A DNA stretch of 64,000 nucleotides from Actinomadura rubteroloni (GTDB lineage Bacteria; Actinomycetota; Actinomycetes; Streptosporangiales; Streptosporangiaceae): positions 1 through 64,000 of the forward strand of contig NZ_MTBP01000003.1 in the NCBI RefSeq assembly GCF_002911665.1. Direction: 5' to 3'. The notes beneath the pieces were generated by a model, which worked only from the letters and a program-made list of their open reading frames with translations, was not told the DNA's origin and made no database searches. Of this stretch, positions 58,104 through 64,000 are shown one piece after another; position 1 is the stretch's first letter, and every line of letters starts with the position of its first letter. The position numbers were made by a program, and so were the translations under genes.

Positions 58104-59058
58104 CGCCCCGCGCCTGGAGCGGCCGGTCACCGTCGCGTTCCGGGGCGACTGGGGACAGGCCAACATGCACCGGATCTGCGGCTGGCTCGCCCAGGAGATC
58201 GGTGATCGCGCTCCGGAGGGGTCGCGGTTCGCGGTCTGGTCCGGCCGCGGCGGCACCGACCAGATCCGGGCGCTGCGGTCCGGCGAGGCCGACATCGCCA
58301 TCGTCACCCCGACGGCCGCCGTGCGCATGTTCCACAGGGCGGGGGAGCTGGACGGGCTGGCGGCCCTCGGTGTGATCGGGCAGAAGGACCGCCTGGTCGT
58401 CGCCGTGGACGCCGCCCTCCCCGCGCGGACGGTCGCCGACCTCGCCGATCTCGCCGGCCGGTTGACCGTGGCGACCTCTCCCGACGACGGCGTCAACCTC
58501 ATCGGCCTGGCGGCCCACCGGGCGCTGCGGGCCGCCGGGGTGGATCCCGCGAGCCTGTCGTTCCGCTACGACGAGCGGCCTTTCCCTTCGGTCGCCGCGT
58601 TCGCCGACGGCCGGGCCGACGTGCTCGTCCACGAGGCGGTGATGACGCCCCACTGGCAACGCATCGCCGAGAAGCGTCCGGTCCGCTACCTGCCGTGGGG
58701 ACCGCGGGTGCTGGCCGACTTCGCCGCGGACGGCTGGCCCGACGCCGTCGTTCCCGCCGGGTACCTGCCCGGCCTGACCGAGGACCTGCGGACCCTGGAC
58801 TTCTCCGACTTCGTCCTGCTCTGCCGGGACGACCTCGACGACGACCTCGCCTACCTGGCGACGTGGTGCATGGTCCGGACGCGGACGGCTCTGGAAGCGC
58901 AATACCGGCACATCCCCGCCGACCGCTCCCCGGTGACGTATCCGCTCGTCCCCGCCGATCTCGCTCGCACCCCGGTGCCGCTGCATCCGGCGTCCGCCCG
59001 CGCGTACGCGGACCTGGAGTCGGACGAGCCGGTCTCGGGCACGCCGATCTGGAGCTGA
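58096..59058 (+). CDS. TAXI-type solute-binding-like protein without signal peptide
   Basis: The 320-aa protein has the periplasmic-binding fold of TAXI/NMT1-like proteins: FAVWSGRGGTDQIRALRSGEADIAIVTPTAAVRM, LTVATSPDDGVNLIGLAAHRALRAAG, FADGRADVLVHEAVMTPHWQ. No signal peptide or lipobox is seen, so it should be cytoplasmic and may act as an enzyme or sensor of an aromatic acid instead of a transporter part. No TRAP membrane subunits are in the window. GTG 58096 overlaps the preceding gene. Confidence 0.7.
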   Translation: MADAPRLERPVTVAFRGDWGQANMHRICGWLAQEIGDRAPEGSRFAVWSGRGGTDQIRALRSGEADIAIVTPTAAVRMFHRAGELDGLAALGVIGQKDRLVVAVDAALPARTVADLADLAGRLTVATSPDDGVNLIGLAAHRALRAAGVDPASLSFRYDERPFPSVAAFADGRADVLVHEAVMTPHWQRIAEKRPVRYLPWGPRVLADFAADGWPDAVVPAGYLPGLTEDLRTLDFSDFVLLCRDDLDDDLAYLATWCMVRTRTALEAQYRHIPADRSPVTYPLVPADLARTPVPLHPASARAYADLESDEPVSGTPIWS

Positions 59059-59060
59059 GC

Positions 59061-60092
59061 ATGCACGATCCGACGACCACGGTCGAGACCGAACTGCTGA
59101 TCGTCGGCGCCGGTCCGGCCGGGCTGTTCGCGTCCTTCTACGCGGGACTGCGGGGCCTTTCGGTCACGCTGATCGACAGCCTGCCGCATCTCGGCGGACA
59201 GGTCGCCGCGCTCTACCCGGGCAAGGAGATCTTCGACGTCGCCGGGTTCGCCGCGGTGACCGGAGCCGACCTCATCGAGAGACTGACGGCTCAAGCGCGG
59301 CTCGCCGAGCCCACCGTTCTGCTGGGCGAGGAGGCCGGCGGACTGGACGAAGGCGCGCACCACCTCGTCGTCACCACGACCGGCGGCCGGAAGATCATCG
59401 CGGGCGCCGTGCTCATCACCGCGGGAATCGGCCGGTTCACCCCCCGGCCGCTCCCGGCCCTGCGCGGCTATACCGGTGGCGGCATCCACCATCAGGTGAC
59501 CGATCCCGCCGACCACGACGGTCAGCACGTGGTGATCGTGGGCGGCGGGGACAGCGCCGTCGACTGGGCGACCATGCTGACGCCGTACGCCGCGTCGGTG
59601 ACGGTCGTGCACCGGCGCGCCAGGTTCCGGGCGCACGAGCGCGCGGTCGGCGACCTGATGAACTCCGCCGCCCGCGTCCTCACCGGCTGCGAGATCACCG
59701 AGATCCACGGCGAAGCCACGCTGAAGGCGGTGACCGTTCGGGACTGCTCGACCGGCGCGACCGAACGCGTCGACGCCGACGCGGTGATCCCCGCGCTCGG
59801 GCATGTCGCCTCGCTCGGCGGCCTGGCCCGGTGGGGGCTCTCGCTGAGCGGCCAGCAGATCGAGGTCGGCACCGACATGTCGACCGGGCGGGATCGGATC
59901 TACGCCGCCGGGGACATCGCCGCCTACCCCGGCAAGGTCCGGCTGATCGCCGTCGGCTTCGGCGAGGCGGCCACGGCCGTCAACAACATCGCCGTCCGCC
60001 TCCGTCCCGGCGCGGACCTGTTCCCCGGCCACTCCACCGACAGGGCGCCCACCCCGCCCCCGCAGAAAGAGGCTGTGCCATGGCCTACGTGA
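59061..60092 (+). CDS. ferredoxin-NADP+ reductase (thioredoxin-reductase-like)
   Basis: The 343-aa flavoprotein has two Rossmann motifs, GAGPAGLFASFYAG for FAD and VIVGGGDSAVDWA for NAD(P)H. It also shows GQVAALYPGKEIFDVAGF and YAAGDIAAYPGKVRLIAVGFGEA, the hallmarks of the TrxR-like FNR class. No CxxC redox pair is present, as expected for FNR. It directly precedes, and overlaps by 13 bp, a 7Fe ferredoxin gene and would feed it electrons. Confidence 0.9.
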   Translation: MHDPTTTVETELLIVGAGPAGLFASFYAGLRGLSVTLIDSLPHLGGQVAALYPGKEIFDVAGFAAVTGADLIERLTAQARLAEPTVLLGEEAGGLDEGAHHLVVTTTGGRKIIAGAVLITAGIGRFTPRPLPALRGYTGGGIHHQVTDPADHDGQHVVIVGGGDSAVDWATMLTPYAASVTVVHRRARFRAHERAVGDLMNSAARVLTGCEITEIHGEATLKAVTVRDCSTGATERVDADAVIPALGHVASLGGLARWGLSLSGQQIEVGTDMSTGRDRIYAAGDIAAYPGKVRLIAVGFGEAATAVNNIAVRLRPGADLFPGHSTDRAPTPPPQKEAVPWPT

Positions 60093-60412
60093 TCAACGAG
60101 AGGTGCATCGGCGAACTCGACGGATCCTGCGTCGACGTCTGCCCGGTCGACTGCATCTACGAGGGCCTCACCAAGCGGTACATCAACCCTGGCGAGTGCA
60201 TCGACTGCGGTGCCTGCCTGCCCGAATGCCCGGTGGACGCGATCGTCGCCCCCACCGAAGGGCCCGACCCGATCTGGATCGACGACAACGCCGCGTTCTT
60301 CGCCGTCCCGCTGCCCGGCAGGGACGCGCCGCTGGGCAGCCCCGGCGGCGCCTACGGCACCGGCGGCATCGGCGTCGACACGCCGCTCGTCACGAGCCGG
60401 ACCAAGGAGTGA
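60080..60412 (+). CDS. 7Fe ferredoxin (3Fe-4S/4Fe-4S)
   Basis: The 110-aa ferredoxin has cysteine sets C-x7-C-x3-CPVDC and CIDCGACLPECPVD, fitting a 3Fe-4S plus 4Fe-4S ferredoxin of the actinobacterial FdxA type with a longer C-terminal tail. It should carry electrons from the reductase to an oxygenase. None of the oxygenases in the window obviously needs ferredoxin, so the partner may lie beyond 64 kb. Confidence 0.9.
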   Translation: MAYVINERCIGELDGSCVDVCPVDCIYEGLTKRYINPGECIDCGACLPECPVDAIVAPTEGPDPIWIDDNAAFFAVPLPGRDAPLGSPGGAYGTGGIGVDTPLVTSRTKE

Positions 60413-60420
60413 ACCCGCTC

Positions 60421-61614
60421 ATGACGAACGCGGACGGCACCATCCCCATCCTCATCATCGGCGGCGGCATCGGCGGCATGGCCGCCGCCCTCGCGCTGGC
60501 CCGCGCCGGGTTCCCCGCCCACGTCGTGGAACAGGCACCGGAGTTCACCGAGATCGGCGCCGGCCTCCAGCTCGCCCCCAACGCGCTGCGCGTCCTGGAG
60601 GGCCTCGGCGTCATGCCGGCCCTGGACGAGGTCGCGGTCAAGCCCCGCAACCTGGTCTTCATGCACGCCGACACCGGCGAGCACCTCACCACCATCGACT
60701 TCGGGAAGCCCTTCCGGCGCCGCTACGGCCAGTCCTACACCGTCATGCACCGCAACGACCTCCTCGACGTCCTGCTGTCGGCGTGCCGCGACCACGACCT
60801 GGTGACTCTGGAGAACAACCGGCAGGTCGAAGACGTGCAGGACCTGGGCGGCGGCGCGCTGGTGCGGTTCGCCGACGGCGACACCTACCGGTGCGGCGCC
60901 GTGGTCGGCGCCGACGGCCTGTGGTCCCGGACGCGCAGGCTGCTCGCCGACGACCGGCCGATCGCCGACACCTACGTCGCCTACCGCGGAGCGCTGCCCG
61001 TCGCGGAGATCACCGCGCCCGTCGAGGCCGACGACGAGATCATCTGGATCGGCCCGCACAAGCACCTGGTGCAGTACCCGATCAGGCGGGGCGAGCTGTA
61101 CAACCAGGTCGCGGTCTTCCGAAGCCGGCGGTACACCCCCGAGGACGAGTTCACCGACCGCTGGGGCGTTCCGGCCGAACTGGACGAGCACTTCGCCTCC
61201 TCCTGCGAGCCGGTCAAGGCCGCCATCTCGCTGTTCAACCGCGACCGCCGCTGGGTGATGTACGACCGCGAGCCGCTGGACAACTGGACGCGCGGCCGGG
61301 TGACGCTCCTCGGCGACGCCGCCCACCCGATGGTGCAGTACCTCGCCCAGGGCGCCTGCCAGGCCATCGAGGACGCGGGCTGCCTGGCCCGCCAGTTCGC
61401 CGCGCACGGCGGTGACGTCGACAAGGCCTTCGCCGCCTACCAGGCCGAACGGATCCCGCGCAGCGCCCTGGTCCAGCGGGTGGCGCGCGGCTGGGGCCGG
61501 GTGTGGCACGACAACGGCGACGTCATCCCGGTCCTGCGGGACCGGCTGTTCGCCCGCCGCAGCCCTGACGACTACACCGACCTGGACTGGCTCTACCAGC
61601 CCGTATCGAGCTGA
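60421..61614 (+). CDS. FAD monooxygenase, 3-hydroxybenzoate 6-hydroxylase-like
   Basis: The 397-aa class A flavoprotein has GGGIGGMAAALALARAG, GAGLQLAPNALRVLEGLG, the VVGADGLWSRTRR DG motif and LLGDAAHPMVQYLAQGACQAIEDA, closest in pattern to 3-hydroxybenzoate 6-hydroxylase/salicylate hydroxylase enzymes. With the gentisate-dioxygenase-like gene downstream, conversion of 3-hydroxybenzoate (or a substituted analogue) to gentisate is the best guess. AAGGAG lies about 11 bp before the ATG. Confidence 0.83.
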   Translation: MTNADGTIPILIIGGGIGGMAAALALARAGFPAHVVEQAPEFTEIGAGLQLAPNALRVLEGLGVMPALDEVAVKPRNLVFMHADTGEHLTTIDFGKPFRRRYGQSYTVMHRNDLLDVLLSACRDHDLVTLENNRQVEDVQDLGGGALVRFADGDTYRCGAVVGADGLWSRTRRLLADDRPIADTYVAYRGALPVAEITAPVEADDEIIWIGPHKHLVQYPIRRGELYNQVAVFRSRRYTPEDEFTDRWGVPAELDEHFASSCEPVKAAISLFNRDRRWVMYDREPLDNWTRGRVTLLGDAAHPMVQYLAQGACQAIEDAGCLARQFAAHGGDVDKAFAAYQAERIPRSALVQRVARGWGRVWHDNGDVIPVLRDRLFARRSPDDYTDLDWLYQPVSS

Positions 61615-61626
61615 ACGGCGGACACG

Positions 61627-62313
61627 ATGAAGGAAACGATCGAGGCGACCGTACGGGCGAGCCGGGCGCTGGCCGTCGCCGGGCTCACCGACATGGTGTG
61701 GGGACATGCCGCGCTCCGCGACCCCGACGGCCGGGGCGTGTGGATGAAGGCCTCCGGCTTGGGGTTCGAGGAAGTCGACGCCGACACCGTCCTGCTCGTC
61801 ACCGCCGACGGGGACGTGCTCAGCGGCCAGGGCAAGCGGCACATCGAGTACCCCATCCACACCGAGATCATGCGGCGGCGGCCCGACGTGGGGTGCGTGG
61901 TGCACACCCACGCCCCGGCGCTCAGCGCCTTCGCCTCGCTGGAGACCGAGCTGCGGCCGATCTCCCACGACGGCGTCCTGTTCAGCGATCCGCAGATCCC
62001 GCGGTTCACCCGCACCGGAGCGCTCATCGCCACCACCGAGCTGGGCGAGGCGCTCGCCGACGCGCTCGGCGACGCCCGCGCCTGCCTGATGCCGCAGCAC
62101 GGCGCGGTCACCGTCGGCCCCGACGCCGCGACGGCCGTCATGTACGCCGTCCTGCTGGAACGCGCCTGCCGCACCCAGTTGTCGGCGCTCGCCGCAGGCG
62201 GGCCGGCGGTGTGGTCCGACGAAGCCGAGGCCGCGTTCAAACGCGAGCAGATCTGGAACCCGGAGCAACTGGAGGCGGGATACCGCTATCTCGTCCGGAA
62301 GGGAACGCCGTGA
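61627..62313 (+). CDS. class II aldolase/adducin-family protein
   Basis: The 228-aa protein has zinc-site motifs GCVVHTHAPALSAF and PQHGAVTVG, and an N-terminal TDMVWGHAALRD that corresponds to the NxS/GN region. Class II aldolase-fold proteins in aromatic clusters can be aldolases or decarboxylases. The substrate here is unknown. It starts 12 bp after the monooxygenase; its stop overlaps the next GTG. Confidence 0.83.
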   Translation: MKETIEATVRASRALAVAGLTDMVWGHAALRDPDGRGVWMKASGLGFEEVDADTVLLVTADGDVLSGQGKRHIEYPIHTEIMRRRPDVGCVVHTHAPALSAFASLETELRPISHDGVLFSDPQIPRFTRTGALIATTELGEALADALGDARACLMPQHGAVTVGPDAATAVMYAVLLERACRTQLSALAAGGPAVWSDEAEAAFKREQIWNPEQLEAGYRYLVRKGTP

Positions 62314-63353
62314 ACCCGGACGAAGAACAGTTGTACCGCGACTTCGAGAAGCACGGCCTGATCCCGCTGTGGACCGAGCGGGAGGGCCTCATGCCGATGC
62401 GGCCCGAACCGCGCGCCGTCCCCCACATCTGGCACTGGGACGACCTGTACCCGCTGGCCGAACGAGCCGGCGACCTGATCCCGGTCGGGCGGGGCGGCGA
62501 ACGGCGGGCGATCTCGGTGTCCAATCCCGGGCTGCCCGGCCTGCCGTACGCGACGCCGACCCTGTGGGCGGCGATCCAGTACCTGGGGCCGAACGAGGTC
62601 GCGCCCGACCACCGCCACAGCCAGAACGCCTTCCGGTTCGTCCTGGAAGGCGAAGGCGTGTGGACCGTCGTCGACGGCGACCCCATCGCGATGCGGCGCG
62701 GCGACCTGCTCCTCACGCCCGGCTGGCGCTTCCACGGCCACCACAACCCCCACCCGGCGCCGATGGCGTGGCTGGACGGCTTGGACATCCCGTTCGTCCA
62801 GGCCACCGACACCGGGTTCTTCGAGTTCGGGGCCGACGGCGTCATCGACCGGTCCACCCCGCGGATCTCGCGGTCGGAGCGGCTGTGGGCCCACCCCGGC
62901 CTGCGGCCGGTCTCGGCGCAGCAGGACACGCCCAACTCGCCGCTGGCGGCCTACCGGTGGGAGCACACGGACGCGGCCCTGACCGCGCAGCTCGAACTCG
63001 CCGCCGAAGGACACGGCGGTGTCACCGAGCCCGGCCACGCCGCCGTCCGGTTCACCAACCCCACCACCGGCGCCGACGCGCTGACCACCATCCGCACCGA
63101 GATGCACCGCATCGCCGCCGGGCACCGCACCGCCCCCGTCCGGGAGACCGGCTCCAGCGTCTGGCAGGTGTTCGAGGGCACCGGCACCGTCCGGCTGGAC
63201 GGCGACCGCACCGACCTCGCGCGCGGCGACCTCATCGCCGTGCCGTCCTGGTGCGAGATGTCCCTGCGCGCGGACACCGACCTGGACCTGTTCCGGTTCG
63301 GTGACGCCCCCATCTTCGAACGACTCAACCTGGCCCGGAAGGAATTCTCGTGA
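62310..63353 (+). CDS. gentisate 1,2-dioxygenase-like bicupin
   Basis: The 347-aa bicupin has the first cupin with metal ligands in EVAPDHRHSQNAFRFVLEGEG and GWRFHGHHNPHP. A second cupin near the C-terminus (MHRIAAGHRTAPVRETGSSVWQVFEGTG, LARGDLIAVPSW) has fewer ligands. It would cleave gentisate or a related ring with Fe(II) and O2 to a maleylpyruvate-type product. GTG 62310 overlaps the aldolase stop and its own stop overlaps the next start. Confidence 0.85.
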   Translation: MNPDEEQLYRDFEKHGLIPLWTEREGLMPMRPEPRAVPHIWHWDDLYPLAERAGDLIPVGRGGERRAISVSNPGLPGLPYATPTLWAAIQYLGPNEVAPDHRHSQNAFRFVLEGEGVWTVVDGDPIAMRRGDLLLTPGWRFHGHHNPHPAPMAWLDGLDIPFVQATDTGFFEFGADGVIDRSTPRISRSERLWAHPGLRPVSAQQDTPNSPLAAYRWEHTDAALTAQLELAAEGHGGVTEPGHAAVRFTNPTTGADALTTIRTEMHRIAAGHRTAPVRETGSSVWQVFEGTGTVRLDGDRTDLARGDLIAVPSWCEMSLRADTDLDLFRFGDAPIFERLNLARKEFS

Positions 63354-64000
63354 AGCTCGCTACCATCCGCACTCGCGGCACCACCGCCGCCGTCCGCGTC
63401 GACGGCGACGCGGCCGTCGAGACCGGCGACCTCGACGTCGGCGCGCTGCTGGCCCGGCCGGACTGGCGCGAGCACGCCGCCACCGCCGACGGCGCCCGCC
63501 ACCCGCTCGGCGACCTCGACTTCGCCCCGGTCGTCCCGCGCCCGCAGAAGATCTTCTGCGTCGGCCTGAACTACCGGTCGCACATCACCGAGATGGGCCG
63601 CGACATTCCCCAGTACCCGACGGTGTTCGCCAAGTTCCCCGCCGTCCTCATCGGCGCCAACGACACCCTGGTCCTGCCCGCCGCCTCGCAGGCCGTCGAC
63701 TGGGAGGGGGAACTCGCGGTCGTCATCGGCTCGCGAGTCCGCAACGTCGAGGCCGAGGACGCCGCCGGTTTCATCGCCGGATACGCCGTCCTCAACGACG
63801 TCACCGCCCGGGACTGGCAGCACCGCACCCGCGAGTGGCTCCAGGGCAAGGTGTTCGAGGCCACGACCCCGTTCGGCCCCTACCTGGTCACCTCCGACGA
63901 GACCGACGGTTCGGACCTCCGGCTGGTCACCGAGGTCGACGGGGAGACCGTCCAGCAGGCCGTCACCGGCGACCTGGTCTTCGACGCCGCCGCGCTCGTC
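63350..64000 (+). CDS. fumarylacetoacetate hydrolase-family protein, C-terminus beyond window
   Basis: The first 217 codons are present. FAH-family blocks are PQKIFCVGLNYRSHITEMG, YPTVFAKFPAVLIG, VDWEGELAVVIG (metal-binding Glu pair), GYAVLNDVTARDWQHR and WLQGKVFEATTPFGPYLVT. Such enzymes hydrolyse maleyl- or fumarylpyruvate, the step after gentisate dioxygenase. GTG 63350 overlaps the previous stop (GTGA). The gene is cut by the window edge, not broken. Confidence 0.88.
   Translation, partial: MKLATIRTRGTTAAVRVDGDAAVETGDLDVGALLARPDWREHAATADGARHPLGDLDFAPVVPRPQKIFCVGLNYRSHITEMGRDIPQYPTVFAKFPAVLIGANDTLVLPAASQAVDWEGELAVVIGSRVRNVEAEDAAGFIAGYAVLNDVTARDWQHRTREWLQGKVFEATTPFGPYLVTSDETDGSDLRLVTEVDGETVQQAVTGDLVFDAAALV

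Noticed and set aside
1..64000. CRISPR arrays, tRNA genes, prophage or complete insertion sequences
   Set aside because: No regularly spaced direct repeats with unique spacers, no cloverleaf with tRNA-type TTCGA arm, and no intact transposase, integrase or phage structural gene was seen.

Overview
The window is about 64 kb of very GC-rich DNA (codon third positions almost always G or C). It reads as the chromosome of a filamentous actinomycete. The supporting features are an actinobacterial-type 5S rRNA, many GTG starts, GTGA/ATGA start-stop overlaps, lineage-restricted families (DUF2795, DUF5302, SCO6745, CYP157-like P450, DR_2398-type PPOX) and a SpoIIE/HATPase regulator. Placement near Actinomadura/Thermomonosporaceae is my inference, not something I could test.

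Layout. 0-0.2 kb: the 3' end of an rRNA operon (5S) and its terminators. 0.2-13 kb: ordinary chromosome with a MurA-type enolpyruvyl transferase that has Asp in place of the catalytic Cys, a GntR/HutC regulator, a flavin monooxygenase, a P450 without its ExxR motif, a TetR-controlled pair with a clear operator, an MBL hydrolase, a spermidine-synthase-like protein and a GAF-SpoIIE-HATPase protein. 13-21 kb: cell envelope genes, namely a secreted amidase, a deacetylase/glycosyltransferase fusion with a small membrane partner (MatAB-like), an ECF sigma factor and its putative membrane partner separated by a tandem repeat, an aquaporin, and a secreted double-psi-barrel protein behind a repeated intergenic element. 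21-37 kb: a GNAT, a fused ABC exporter, a three-gene glycosyltransferase/deacetylase operon, SDR plus LysR, a CDF transporter, methyltransferase plus TetR, a secreted esterase and an AAA-type regulator.

37-54.7 kb is the most interesting part. A membrane protein and a BtuFCD/FecBCD-type ABC importer are followed by a convergent CopA copper ATPase, a transposase-like remnant, and a compact, one-direction cluster: KASIII, ACP, ScoE-like non-heme iron enzyme, FcoT/ScoD-like thioesterase, FadD10/ScoC-like acyl-ACP ligase, a T-C-A-T-R NRPS and an MFS exporter. Five of these match the isonitrile lipopeptide (INLP) gene set known from Mycobacterium tuberculosis Rv0097-Rv0101 and the Streptomyces sco genes. 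INLPs bind copper and zinc, so the flanking importer and copper exporter suggest a metallophore (chalkophore) locus. The KASIII and the extra N-terminal carrier domain of the NRPS are additions to the five-gene core I know.

54.7-64 kb: an aromatic-degradation region running off the right edge. On the minus strand are an IclR regulator and three cupin/rubredoxin-like proteins related to 3-hydroxyanthranilate dioxygenases, two of them a recent duplicate pair. On the plus strand are a small DUF4242-like protein, a TAXI-type binding protein, ferredoxin reductase, ferredoxin, a 3-hydroxybenzoate 6-hydroxylase-like flavoprotein, a class II aldolase, a gentisate-dioxygenase-like cupin and a fumarylacetoacetate-hydrolase-family protein (cut by the window end). 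The two divergent operons share a promoter-proximal sequence, probably the IclR binding site.
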